Below, one piece after another: positions 24,001-34,831 of a DNA stretch of 64,000 nt (position 1 is the first letter of the stretch; the number at the start of each line of letters is the position of its first letter). The notes under the pieces are model-generated. The model saw nothing but the letters and a program-made list of their open reading frames with translations, was not told the DNA's origin and did not search any database. Location of the stretch: NCBI GenBank assembly GCA_031772625.1, contig CM062818.1, positions 1,284,876,277 to 1,284,940,276 of the forward strand, read 5' to 3'. The position numbers and the translations under genes were made by a program. The DNA comes from Pinus tabuliformis (taxonomy: Eukaryota > Streptophyta > Pinopsida > Pinales > Pinaceae).

Positions 24001-25323
24001 GGACAAGGTATTAACACTCTATTCTCAATTTCTCTATGGAACCAAAAGGATTGGCAAGACTGGAAAATCTCAACAATACCTACAAATCTGGAAGGGCAAT
24101 GGAGAAAAATTAGGCAGCTTCTAAAAGGGGCAGCACCAATCAACTATGAAGAAGAAGATGGATACATCAGGGATCCTAGTGGTGGGAATTACATAGTGAA
24201 GACGGGATACAAAATCCTACAAGAACAACCAAACCAACAAGATTGGGACCCTTGGAAAGTAGCTTGGAAATTTGAAAGCTTGCCTAAGATCAAAATGTTC
24301 ATTTGGACTCTTTTAACACGGAAGTATTAACGAGTGAAAAAATAAAAAAAAAGGTTTCCAAGGTCCATCAAGATGTCCTTTATTCCAACAGGCTGAAGAA
24401 AACAGTCAACATTTATTTCAAGAATGCTTTTTTGCCAAAGAATGTTGGCAGCAACTTATAAGCCCCTTGGAAATAAGAATAAATTTTGAAAAGCTGTTGT
24501 TAGATTTTCTACAAACACTAGAGAAGGACTATCCATATACAACAAAGAAGAAAGTCACTATTCAAAGAATATGGAAATGCATCCCAGTAGTACTATGTTG
24601 GAAAATTTGGTTGACAAGAAATAAGTGCATCTTCAAAAACCAAACTCCAAGAATAGGGAAAACTCTATCAAAAACGTGGGGATTAACTTCTGAAATCCTC
24701 AACGTTAAAGGAATAGCACCAACAGACCACAACATTCTACAACAAGAAGAGAGAGATTGGCTCAGCAAAACCATAATAAATAACAATGTACAAAAAGGAC
24801 AGAGGAAAGAAAACTCAAGAAATATTTGGAAAATAAGAATGAGTGAAGAGGAACTAGAAATTTGGAAAAAAAATCAGAACAGATACTACCTCTACTTTGA
24901 AGGGGCCTCAAAGCATAATCCAGGAAAGGCAGGGGCAGGGGGATTAATCCTTGATCCTAACGGGAGATAAATTGTCACATATGAATGGGGACTTGGAAAA
25001 ATCTCAAATAATAAGACTGAAGCATACAGCCTATTGAATGGATCAAGAATGATAAAAAAAAGAGAAATACAAAATCCTATAATAATAGGAGACTCAGCCA
25101 TGATAATAGAGGTAATGGCAAGAAATAAAAACCCAAGTAGTGAGTTCATGAACAGAATTCTCAGAAGAATTAGGAAGAACCTTGAAGACTCTGGCGAGGT
25201 AATCTTCAGACATATCTTGAGAACACATAATCAACAGGCGGATTATTATGAAAATCAAGCAGTGGAAAAAATTGAAGGGAATATTCGTGAAAATAAGGAG
25301 GAATATCACAACTTAGTCCCATA
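21090..25323 (+). pseudogene. LINE ORF2 (endonuclease, RT, zinc finger, RNase H)
   Basis: Enzymatic protein for target-primed reverse transcription. Endonuclease: VVSWNCRGLGS, ILMIQETKT, ASGGICTIW, ILGGDLNLV, TWSNKR, ERLDRIL, TSDHKLV (21090-21790). RT: DKAPGRDGFT (22450), RPISLCNSSYKIITKIIANR (22630), MANAFDRVSH, GLRQGFPLSPFLY, catalytic FADDSLLL (about 23150-23180). A zf-RVT-like region follows about 24040-24330 (YIVKTGYKIL, WKFESLPKIKMFIW). RNase H is at 24880-25300: YFEGASKHNPGKAGAGG (first Asp replaced by Glu), NKTEAYSL, IIGDSAMII, HNQQADYY. At least eight frameshifts or stops, several at poly-A runs. Confidence 0.9.
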
Positions 25324-25412
25324 ATAATCAACAAAAGATCATAAGTATGAGGATCCCCAAAAATAAGGAACAAATCACAATGATAAAAGAAACAAAAAAT
25401 AAATCCCACCAT

Positions 25413-26112
25413 GACTCTCTCTTTAACACCATTAAGTCCCACCATGGAAGGGACATAATGAACAATGCTCTAAATTTTGAGAAGATGAGAATTTCAAGAG
25501 CTAGACTATTAATAGCTCCATAATTTCACGTTATCTCTTCTCAAAATACAAAGACTCTCTCTTTAACACCATTAAGTCCCACCATGGAGGGGACATAATG
25601 AACAATGCTCTAAATTTTGAGAAGATGAGAATTTCCAAAGCTAGACTATTAATAGCTCCATAATTTCACGCTCTCTCTTCTCAAAATACAAAGACTCTCT
25701 CTTTAACACCATTAAGTCCCACCATGGAAGGGACATAATGAACAATGCTCTAAATTTTGAGAAGATGAGAATTTCCAGAGCTAGACTATTAATAGCTCCA
25801 TAATTTCACGCTCTCTCTTCTCAAAATACAAAGACTCTCTCTTTAACACCATTAAGTCCCACCATGGAAGGGACATAATAAACAATGCTCTAAATTTTGA
25901 GAAGATGAGAATTTCCAGAGCTAGACTATTAATAGCTCCATAATTTCATGCTCTCTCTTCTCAAAATACAAAGACTCTCTCTTTAACACCATTAAGTCCC
26001 ACCATGGAAGGGACATAATGAACAATGCTCTAAATTTTGAGAAGATGAGAATTTCCAGAGCTAGACTATTAATAACTCCATAATTTCACGCTCTCTCTTC
26101 TTAAAATACAAA
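25413..26112. repeat. 140-bp tandem array, five copies
   Basis: Units begin with GACTCTCTCTTTAACACC at 25413, 25553, 25693, 25833 and 25973, exact period 140. The copies differ by only a few substitutions each (for example GAAGGG/GAGGGG and TTCACG/TTCATG), so the expansion is recent compared with the LINE coding region. Each unit contains a small inverted repeat GAGCTA...TAGCTC. No protein is encoded. Confidence 0.97.
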
Positions 26113-26122
26113 TCACATTGCC

Positions 26123-26155
26123 CTGATGATGGACTCACTAAGCTAGTCCAAAACG
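26123..26155 (+). other. Hammerhead-ribozyme-like core, copy 1
   Basis: CTGATGA (26123-26129), then a stem TGGACT (26130-26135) with loop CACTAAGCT and AGTCCA (26145-26150), then AAACG. This is the order of the hammerhead catalytic core (CUGANGA, stem II, GAAA) except that the G of GAAA is A here. No cleavage-site strand is recognised, so activity is doubtful. Confidence 0.45.
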
Positions 26156-26216
26156 TTGGTTTCAAAAACTGTTCACAGGTTTTTTCCACAAGCATAAAAT
26201 TCTACCAACCTGTATG

Positions 26217-26356
26217 GACTCTCTCTTTAACACCATTAAGTCCCACCATGGAAGGGACATAATGAACAATGCTCTTAATTTTGAGAAGATGAGAATTTCC
26301 AGAGCTAGACTATTAATAGCTCCATAATTTCACGCTCTCTCTTCTCAAAATACAAA
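26217..26356. repeat. Sixth, detached copy of the 140-bp unit
   Basis: Same unit as 25413-26112, separated from the array by a 104-base spacer (26113-26216). That spacer is itself repeated after this copy (about 26353-26440), so the last 330 bases are a higher-order repeat of unit plus spacer. Confidence 0.95.
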
Positions 26357-26366
26357 TCACATTGCC

Positions 26367-26398
26367 CTGATGATGGACTCACTAAGCTAGTCTGAAAC
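26367..26398 (+). other. Hammerhead-ribozyme-like core, copy 2
   Basis: CTGATGA (26367-26373), stem TGGACT (26374-26379), loop, AGTCT (26389-26393, one G-T wobble), then GAAAC (26394-26398), the complete conserved core order. The downstream GTTGGTTTC can also pair with GAAAC as a competing hairpin. Same spacer as copy 1. Confidence 0.5.
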
Positions 26399-26449
26399 GT
26401 TGGTTTCAAAAACTGTTCACAGGTTTTTCCACAAGCATAGAAAATAAAT

Positions 26450-27534
26450 AAATCATTAGTAAAAAATCATCAAAGGACACTCTACTGCAGACAAAGGCAG
26501 AAAGTCACGAGAATGCAATGGAAACAACTCAGTAGTTTAGAAATTCACATGAATATAGGAAGGCAACAAGATTACAATTTTCGTTACAAGAATCACGCTG
26601 CAGACCACTCCATCGAAGGTAGTCACTGGAGTGCTCAGAAATGCTATAAAAGCAAAAGGAAATCGAATATTTCAAGCAAGTGTTTCATTCAAATTTGTGC
26701 TCACACAGAGTTTCTCTGCTCCCCAGTTCAATGATCAGGGGCATCACCCTCTCCAAGCCCTTCACACAAATCTATTACCTTTCCTGCCTCTCTGCGAATT
26801 AATTCGCATGGAGCGGAGTATTCATATCGCATCTACAACTTGTTAAAGGGGAGCGAGAGCTGTCCGATCGATAAAATGACAGATCTAATGGTCATCACTT
26901 GGGGAAGGCATAGGAAGATAGCCAGTGAAAAGGTGGTTTTTAATACAGGAAATGGTATTTCAAGTGAGCAAAAAGTAGTAAGTGGTAATTTGGATTGAGC
27001 ACCCGATTCCTTTAACTGCTCGACACGTAGCAGTGGAGGAGAGAGGAAAAAACAACTTTTCGAGCGGGTAACCACCGTGCAAGTGGTCCACCCGAAATCA
27101 ATGTCAGTCATCGGATCTAGTGGTGATGATCAATGGTGGAGGATCGTCGATCATTTTGTTGACCAGGTGAAGTCGCTACAGTCGGATCTAAAATCAAATC
27201 AATGGCGGAGAGTTAGATTCGATGGAGTAATATACAACAGAGATCAGAGCAGCGCAAGGAAATGCGATGATGTATGGACCGTTGGATTGGAGAGTTGACA
27301 GGGAATGGATGTGCCAATATGCGAGGGGCCGATACTGCGATGGCCGATGAAGCGTTCGATCGGAGATCGGAGAATACAAAGGAGAAACACTCCCGCATAA
27401 GGCATTAAGTAGAACTCGACCTCAGTTCTATTATGTCACATTCAGAATAGCAGTCAGGGAAGCGCAGAACAAAAGAACCGTGGACAACAATAGTGAAGCA
27501 AGCAGTAGCTCAGGAAAAATAAGACTCATGAAGC
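26450..27534. other. Unassigned sequence, possible LINE 3' region
   Basis: Less AT-rich than its surroundings. Several short frames on both strands (for example 27077-27298 plus) show no known domain. If the A tract at 27934 is the LINE tail, this belongs to its 3' part; otherwise it is unrelated flank. Confidence 0.4.
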
Positions 27535-27718
27535 ATGGCGATGCAGAAAGAAGAGATCATGGATCTAAAAACCAAATGCAAGCATCTAGAAGAAGCAGTG
27601 GCATACTACAAAAATAAAACAATGAGCAATGAAGGAGAGAACTCGGTCAATTACGACAAGAAGAACTAGCCAACTCAGGAACGATCAGTCTACAAGCCAT
27701 GAAGAAGTTACAGTGAAT
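27535..27718 (+). pseudogene. Small coiled-coil reading frame
   Basis: ATG at 27535 opens a heptad-like peptide (KEEIMDLKTKCKHLEEAVAY). The frame closes at 27669, but a shift near 27640 would continue it as RELGQLRQEELANSGTISLQ to a stop at about 27718. Not recognised. It could be the C-terminal end of an element-encoded RNA-binding or structural protein. Confidence 0.35.
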
Positions 27719-27943
27719 CTATGATTTGTAAATTTACTTTCCTAGTAGGTCAGTTTGTTAGGCAGTATTCAAGAATAGTCATTCAAATTCATGAAATTTT
27801 GAACTCAAGCATAGGAGATGAGACTTTGCTCCCATCTCATTGCTTAGTTTACTATCATGCTATAGTCGATTGTAATAGGAGCTTGCTCCAACACAACTTT
27901 TGGTAATATATCAACTACCCGACCTTGTTAAACAAAAAAAAAA

Positions 27944-29459
27944 CTTTATATATATATATACATATATATTAAAAAATATATAAAAAAAATTATAATAAAA
28001 TTATACAAAATTCAAAAATTTAACTTTAAAACTTAAACATAATTTTTTCCCTTAAAAATATCTTTCATAACCATAACCAAGATAAAAGAGGCTAATATTT
28101 AGACATTACCTAAAATTAAATCCCAAAAGATAAAATTATCCTTTTACATAAAAATTGTTTAGATTATTAATATTTAAACTGTATCCCAGATAGAGTATAG
28201 GAAAATCACTTGGAATTATAAAATTAATTTTTTTATTTCCAAAATCCAAATGGTTATTTTTTCTATGAAAATGAATTCTTCTTATTATGTTCAAAAGTTT
28301 GATTCTACAAATCAAGTAACGAATTGGATTTTGGAAATTATGAACATATTTGCTTCAGCCAACTCTATCCTCTACCATTTTGTGCAGTATCCCTGTCTCA
28401 AGTTTTACCATTGAATATGGATTGACACCAGGAATTTTTTAATGTAAAACACTTTACGATTGTCGGGAGGGCAGCGAAGTGGGCTCCAATTTTCTCCCTC
28501 AGTGGTATGCAAAACACTTTTGTGATTGTTTCCCAAAATAAAACAACGAGCACACGAAGTTGGCTTCACCTTTCTCTCTTGTGGTATGTAGGAACGACGT
28601 ACACCTGGCCATTGTTGTGGGTTTTAGTTTGTGATTTCCTGGTTATAGGTTCGGTATTTCCTGGCCAATGGTCCGCTCTTTGATTTTTGGGTTTTGTTAT
28701 TTCTCTACATACAACAGTTAAATAGAAGAATAGATAACAGTTCATTCAACACAAGTAGTTGAATGCATCCGTTCGATATTGGTATTTTCTATTCTCCATG
28801 ATCTACATCTCTTAGCTCGCAAGAAATTGTAACTTACCTTTTTGCCTAGGGTTTTAGATTTCAGATGGTTTCCTTAAATCTTCAATTGAAATTTATGCGC
28901 TTTGCCTAGAAACACAGAGCATAAGGTGATTAGATCAGTGTAAATTAGAACTCATTTTATATTTACCTAACTCCTGATTGTTTTTTAGAGTGCTCCTTCA
29001 TTCCTGATAGGTCTTTTTTTGAATATATAGACTTTATCATATTTGTCAAAGGTACCAAATGCACAAAACAGAGGGACCAGAGTTAGCCATTTTACCTATG
29101 GAATTGAGTGTACTTCCCAATCATAGGTGAGAACCTGTCCATCGCATGGGTAACATGTAATATTCTGCTCGATGTCTCAGCATCATCTAGCTTACAACTT
29201 CCAAAAGAAATGCTAATTCCTCTGGAAATCTATATTTGTCTCAACAAAATATTAAAAAGAGCATGGTAAGATAATATCTCACGCTGATTTAACATGGCTT
29301 TAAGCATGTTGTATATTTATTTTTCCAGGCAAGTAATTTAATGTAAATGGAAATGCATCATATTTGGAAGGATTTCCACAATGGATGAATTTGTATTTAT
29401 TATTGAATTATTATGAATTTTTAATTTTTAATTAAACTATATTAGATATTTTTGAATAT
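27944..29459. other. Non-coding stretch, no gene recognised
   Basis: Begins with an AT-dinucleotide-rich tract. Around 28450-28600 there is a diverged duplication sharing AAAACACTTT and GTGGTATG phrases. A telobox-like CTAGGGTTTTAG at about 28847-28858 is typical of plant 5' leaders, but no coding exon follows that I can identify. Confidence 0.5.
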
Positions 29460-30255
29460 TGTTAGAAAAAATTTAAGGGGCAGAGGAGAGGAGTCTGCCT
29501 CATAAATCAGTTGCGGCAACGCAAGTCTTCATTTGCAGTAAGGAAATCATAACTACTCAGAGGCTTAATTAAAACACATAACTCACTACAGAAAAATAGA
29601 GTAAAAGCAAAATGGTTGAGGTAAATCTACTTGTGAAAGTTGAAGACCACATAAAAACATAACATACTTTTGATTATATTTCAAAACACAGGAAAATGCA
29701 TTCTCATGATAAATTGGAGGTTTCTTCTCCAAGTAAAACAAGAAATATCTTACTGCCATTTACGCTTCACCAGGGTTGTGGAGTAACACACAGTAAAACA
29801 TAGTAACTGTTGTTTTCACGAGCCCACCAAAATTCACTCCATGATTTTCTCTTTACCTCTCAGACTTTCACCCTCTCTCTCGCTCAACCTTGCAAATGGA
29901 TTTTACATTCATATTTATACAAAACATACATTGGACACATTAAATTCATGACAAAGAAAACATTAATACACAACATGGGTGATTTTACATAATAAATGGT
30001 TTTATGGACTTGCAAGTGTTGTGGAGTGTGGGTAATAGTCTCGGAGTAGGAGTGAATCCTTGCCCATATGTATTTATCAAAACTCATTAAGTGTCTTAAA
30101 CTCTGTGTTGTATTGTGGAATGGTCATCAATGTACTTCTCCTTAGACTTTAGTCCTTCCGCTTGCAAACAAAATCGCAAGCTGCAAAAGTTGACTGGGAA
30201 AGCATGGTTCTTGTCAGTGTGTTTACTGTTGTGGTTGGGATTAATATTTCCAACA
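29460..30255 (-). repeat. Copia-1 3' LTR
   Basis: 796-bp LTR. On the minus strand it starts TGTTGGAAATATTAATCCC immediately after the polypurine tract ATTAAGGGGGAC (30256-30267) and ends TTTTTTCTAACA at 29460. A TATA-like TGTATAAATATG lies near 29915. No second copy of this LTR is in the window. Confidence 0.85.
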
Positions 30256-30266
30256 GTCCCCCTTAA

Positions 30267-31928
30267 TCACAAGTGTCTCCATTGACAATTCCCAAATATT
30301 CTGAGATAAATAAAACTTTCATGTGCCAATGACTTTGTGAAAATATCAACAAATTGTTCCTGTGATCTGCAGTGTTGCAACACAATTTCACCACTATTAA
30401 TCAACTCTCTAAAAAAATGATATTTAGCATCAATATGCTTTGTCCTATTGTGAAAGAAAAAATTCTTTGACAATGCAATTGTTGAAGTGTTGTCACAGAA
30501 AATAGTTGTCGTTTCCTCTTAGTCGTGGCGAAGATCCCTCAATGTCCTTCTCATCCAAAGTGCCTGACACGTTGCTGCTGTTGCGGCGACATATTTAGCT
30601 TTTGCTGTTGACAATGAAACTATCAGCTGCTTCTTGGAGGCCCATGAAATGGCTCTGGAACCCAAATGAAAAACATATCCTTACGTGCCTTTTTTGTCAT
30701 CAACACTTCCTCTCTAATCACTGCTAGTGTAACCAACCAGCCTGAAATCATCTATTGCGGCATACTGAATACCGTACTCCTTTGTCCCATTGACGTACCT
30801 TAGAATTATTTTTGATGCTTGCCAATGTGTTTCCTTGGGTGTGTCCATGAACCTCGATACCAAACTCACTGCATACATTATATCCAGCCTAGTGACGATC
30901 AAATACATCAAGCTGCCTATCATGCTTTGGTATAATGTTGGATTGACATTGTTGTTGCAATCGTATTTTCTCAACTTCAACCCCATGACAGTTGGAGTTG
31001 GTGAGGGCTTGCTGTTCTGCATATTAAACCTCTCCAAAGTGTCTGCTACATACTTTTCTTGGGAAATAAAAATACCATTTTTCTTTTGCTTCACTTCTAT
31101 GCCCAAAAAATACCTTAACAACCCCAAGTCAATGATATAAAATTCACTCTTCATGACTTCTTTGAAATTAGCGATGAGGAAATCATCACTGCCTATAAAA
31201 ATCAAATCATCTACATATAAGACAACAATAAGAATCTTACCATCACTCTCTTTGATGTAGATAGTAGGCTCACCGTCACATTTGTCGAAACCATTGTCCA
31301 ACAAGTAAGCATCTATCCTGCTGTACCATGCACGCAGTGCTTGCTTCAGCCCATAAAGAGCTTTCCTTAACCAATACACTTTGTCTTCTTGGCCTTCTAC
31401 CTCATAACCAGGTGGTTGCACAACATACACTTCCTCTTTTAGCACTCCATTCAAGAATGTTGATTTTACATCCATTTGATACACTTTCCATTTATGTTGC
31501 GCGGGGATCGCCACAACTGTATGCATTGTCTCCATCCTTGCAACTGGCACAAACGTCTCCATACAATCTCTTCCATGCTGCTATTTGTATCCTTTGACAG
31601 CGAGCCTCACTTTATTCCTTTCAATCTTCCCCTCAACGTTGCTCTTTGTCTTATAGACCCACTTCACTCCAATGACTTCTTTTCCTTTCGAAAGTCTCAA
31701 TAACTCCCATGTGTCATTATTTTCTATTGCTTCTATTTCTTCCTCTATTGTCGCAACCCTTTTTTCTTCTTTGATTGCATCTTCACAATGGATTGGGTCA
31801 TCTACATGACAAAATAATGAAAATATGGAATTCGGACTAGCGCTACTATCAACTTCATCTTGCTCATAGATTTCATTTAAATTTATGAATTTTGGTCTTC
31901 TTATGCTTGTTGAAGATGGGCTTGACAT
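30267..31928 (-). pseudogene. Copia-1 reverse transcriptase and RNase H
   Basis: RT N-part 31928-31581 (NNDTWELL, GVKWVYKTK). Main RT 31562-30714 ([32 protein letters not shown], catalytic VVLYVDDLIFIG, YQSMIGSLMYLIVTRLDIMYAV). RNase H about 30750-30267 (LVGYTSSD where Asp is usual after the first D, WASKKQLIVSLST, FCDNTSTIALSKN, RTKHIDAKYHFFREL, DIFTKSL). Breaks lie near 31570 and 30713, with further stops in RNase H. The RT catalytic motif is intact. Confidence 0.9.
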
Positions 31929-32170
31929 GTCACTTGGTGTTGTGCTTTGCGGCGTGCTTGGAGAAGCACTTGCTTGACTGCATGATGTTGTCCTATTATT
32001 TGTTGACGGTGTTTCCTGTTGTCTGCTTGTTGCACTTGAATAGGAGTAGATGGAGTCATTGTTGAGGAATTGCTTGTTACTATCAATTCCTCTTTTTCCT
32101 CATGTGGCATACATGGTTTGACATTGACTGTCTTCTCTAAACTTCCATCCCATGATTCCTCTTCTATGAA

Positions 32171-33240
32171 CTACACATCTCTGTTGATTATGACCTTCTT
32201 GGTTGATGGATTGTAAAGCTTGTATGCCTTGTATTCATCCCTATATCCAACAAATATGCAATTCTCCCCCTTGTTGTCCAACTTCTTCCTCAAATCATTT
32301 GAGACATGTGCATAAGCCACACATCCAAATACTCTTATGTGAGTGATACTATTCTTTCTTCCACTCCATGCCTCTTTAGGAACCACATCCCTGACACTTT
32401 TGGTTGGACTTCTATTTATGATATACGCTGCAAAAGTGACAGCGTCATCTCCATAATCATTTGGAAAATGCTTTTCCTTCAACATACTCCTTTTCATTTC
32501 CATAATGGTCATATTCTTCATTTCTGCGACACCATTTTGCTACTGTGTATACCTTGATGTAAATTGCTTGTGAATTCCATGCTCCCTACAAAATCGAAGG
32601 AAATCATTTGAGATGTATTCACCACCTCTGTTAGTCCTAAGGACTTTGATGTAGTGTCCACTTGCTTCTCAATAAGAGCCTCCTATTGGCAAAAGCACTC
32701 AAACACTTCACTTTTCTGTGTCTACATTAGTCCACATAAATATGAATGGACAATCTCCAAAGGTGCATTTGCCCTTACTGACTTTCCCGTTGGAAATATC
32801 TCTCTATGTTATTTTCCCAATGTACATCCTTCACATAGGGTGTGCGGTTTTTCTATGAGCAGAAAGCCCTTTGCCATGCCTTTCCTATTCAGCAAATTCA
32901 AACCTCCAAAGTTGAGATGACCAAATCTCAAATGTCATAACCAATTTTCATCTTTGACCTCTGCTTGAAAGTTTAGTTGTGTGACAACTGCAATTTTTCT
33001 TCCATCCTCTTGTGAGTTCATTGATAGTTGTGCTTGAGCACCTTCTTCTTTCAAATCTAATCTTATCTTTAGGGGGGACATTCTATTGTTTTTCATCTGA
33101 ACCTTTGCAATCAACTGTCTTCTTGGAGGCCTATCCAAAATTGTGCACTCATCATTTCTGAAAAAAACATTGTATCCCTTTTGCATGAGCTATCAAATGC
33201 TTGTGAGGCTATGCTTCAAACCAAGGACAAAATAAAGATC
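32171..33240 (-). pseudogene. Copia-1 integrase and upstream segment
   Basis: From 33240 down: LKHSLTSI and MQKGYNVFFRNDECTILD (protease/pre-integrase linker), NWL...GHFNFGGLNLLN and CEGCTLGK (zinc-binding), the core, then 32521-32171 (YIINRSPTKSVRD, VFGCVAYAHV, CIFVGYRDEYKAYKLYNP). The first catalytic Asp is Tyr (VHSYLCG, usually HSDLCG). The second is Asn (LRTNRGGEY). The Glu in NGVAE is kept, just after a TAG. Two stops sit between LTSI and LMQKGY. Definitely inactive. Confidence 0.85.
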
Positions 33241-33977
33241 AGTTGGCAGGCTTGGCTCAAACTTTTGCTCAGTTTTCTTTGGATCAAGGAAAGGAAAAGC
33301 AAGAAAAGGAGGGACAAGGAAAGGAAATGAAAGCAAAGATCGAGCAAGGAGGAGCACGATCTAGCAACTTCCATAGGAATACTTGCAGGTAACATATTGC
33401 ATGTGTGATTTTCTAGCTAGATTTTACATGCATGGCTTTGTATGTTGGTATACGGTTCTCCTGGTATATTGGAGAGGCAACACAGAATAGAGGGAAAAAC
33501 ATCATGGCGAATGCAGATGACGCAGCAACCCGTCTACACACAGTTTGGGAGAAGTTTTGGTTGCTCATAGCATTGCTGCAAGGATTTCCCAAGATTCTCA
33601 TGAACCAGTAGCAAACTTGCAAATAGAAAAAAATCCAACCACAGCAACCGATTTTTGTTGCTGGAGCATCCCAGAAAACGCAGCAGCGTAAACACACGAT
33701 TTTAAAATGAAAATTATGAGCAAACCTATGCGAATTAGAAATATCCAAGATATGCATTTTTTCGGGAACATGGTGAATTAGGTAACCCAGAAATGGTTTT
33801 CCTAATTTCACAACCGTTTGAGCAAATTGTATGGTTCTTCGGAGCCTTAGTTTCCAAACTGTGTGAGGAAAACTGATTCTTTTTTTTATGCACGAGGTTT
33901 TGCTAGCAATAACACATTTAATTCACTAAGACTTCTAATCAAGTAATGACTCTTGCTCCTCTACAAAATTTCAACAG
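33241..33977. other. No gene recognised
   Basis: Begins with a purine-rich AAGGAAAGG-type stretch (33280-33350) beyond the Copia-1 break. The minus frame 33413-33811 has no recognisable domain. The end, just before 33978, could be the last part of an intron of the CDKAL1-like fragment (TTTCAACAG acceptor). Confidence 0.45.
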
Positions 33978-34404
33978 ATTTACCCTCCTTACATCCTTGA
34001 ACACTTGGAAGAAATTGCTAACTTAATGCTGCACCGATGTGTATACTCATTTCTTCATGTGCCAGTGCAGTCAGGGAGTGATTCTGTTTTGAATGCTATG
34101 AAGCGTGAATACACAATCAGTGAATTTAGATTTGTGGTTGATACATTAATGTGGCTTGTGCCAGACATGTAGATAGTGACTAATGTGATATGTGGATTTC
34201 CAGGCAAAACAAAGGAAGATAATTTCGAGGCCACTATTAATCTGATCAAAGAGTACAAGTTTTCGCATGTTCACATTTCATAGTTTTATCCAAGGCCAGG
34301 AATGCCAGCTGCTAGAATGAGAAAGGTCCCTACTTTTGAAGTAATGAAACGAAGTCATGAATTGAAAAACATTTTTGAGTGTTTCACGCCATATGTGAGC
34401 ATGG
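33978..34404 (+). pseudogene. CDKAL1-type tRNA methylthiotransferase, exon fragment
   Basis: Fragment of the radical-SAM methylthiotransferase that, in this family, converts t6A37 to ms2t6A37 in tRNA. Visible blocks: [97 protein letters not shown] and FECFTPY. This is the C-terminal half of the radical-SAM domain; the N-terminal UPF0004 domain, the CxxxCxxC cluster motif and the TRAM domain are absent. It starts behind an acceptor-like TTTCAACAG, so it appears to be a genomic exon and not a cDNA copy. Two codons that are Gln in the family are TAG (after LVPDM and after VHIS). Either a gene relic or a duplicated fragment. Confidence 0.85.
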
Positions 34405-34711
34405 GCTATTACATCTTGTGCATTCAGTGTGGAAGATGAAATTCTTTGGGTTGAAAGATGTCCAAACAAGATCTTTAGATAGCAAATGATTATGCGACCT
34501 ATTAATTTACATTTCCATATTTTGGTTCTTGGAACAAGATACGAGGTATGTATTGGATGCCTTATGGAGATTTTTAAATTTTTGTATAAGCACTGTATAT
34601 CTTGGAGGCATCGGTTAATAAGTAACTCAGAGGTGGTTGCATGAAAATGTTCACTTAGCAACAATAATTTTCAAAAATTGAATAAAAGAAATCATTTTAT
34701 TTGTGAGAAAA

Positions 34712-34789
34712 AAATATAAATAAATAAATAATAATATATAATATTATATATATATATAATTATATATATAATATATATATATATTATAT

Positions 34790-34829
<40 letters not shown>
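34712..34829. repeat. Long AT-dinucleotide tract
   Basis: Nearly pure (AT)n with a few interruptions over about 115 bases. Confidence 0.95.

Positions 34830-34831
<2 letters not shown>

Larger units (their letters stand above)
19675..27943 (+). mobile_element. Degenerate plant LINE with RNase H
   Basis: Non-LTR retrotransposon with ORF1 (19798-20866) and ORF2 (21090-25323). The 5' end is set by the relatively GC-rich leader after 19675. The 3' end is tentative: an A10 tract at 27934-27943 followed by ATATATATACATAT, the same 14 bases that precede the leader at 19661-19674, which would be a target-site duplication. Because that sequence is low-complexity, the 3' limit could instead be near 26450, where another A/T-rich tail occurs. 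Between RNase H and the A tract lie a 140-bp tandem array, hammerhead-like motifs and a small coiled-coil frame. Many frameshifts at A-runs; inactive. Confidence 0.7.
29460..33240 (-). mobile_element. Copia-1: 5'-truncated Ty1/copia element
   Basis: Minus-strand copia with 3' LTR (29460-30255), polypurine tract, RNase H, RT, integrase and the pre-integrase segment. It ends around 33240; Gag, protease and 5' LTR are missing, and the sequence beyond does not read as copia. Integrase has lost two catalytic acidic residues, and stops interrupt Pol. Confidence 0.88.

Noticed and set aside
25413-26356. CRISPR-like array
   Set aside because: Units are directly abutting 140-mers without variable spacers, in a plant LINE tail; an ordinary tandem repeat.
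28600-29110. Possible 5' leader and first exons of the CDKAL1-like gene (telobox-like sequence, short open segment near 29045-29125)
   Set aside because: The translated segments do not match CDKAL1 N-terminal blocks, and no splice-consistent chain was found.
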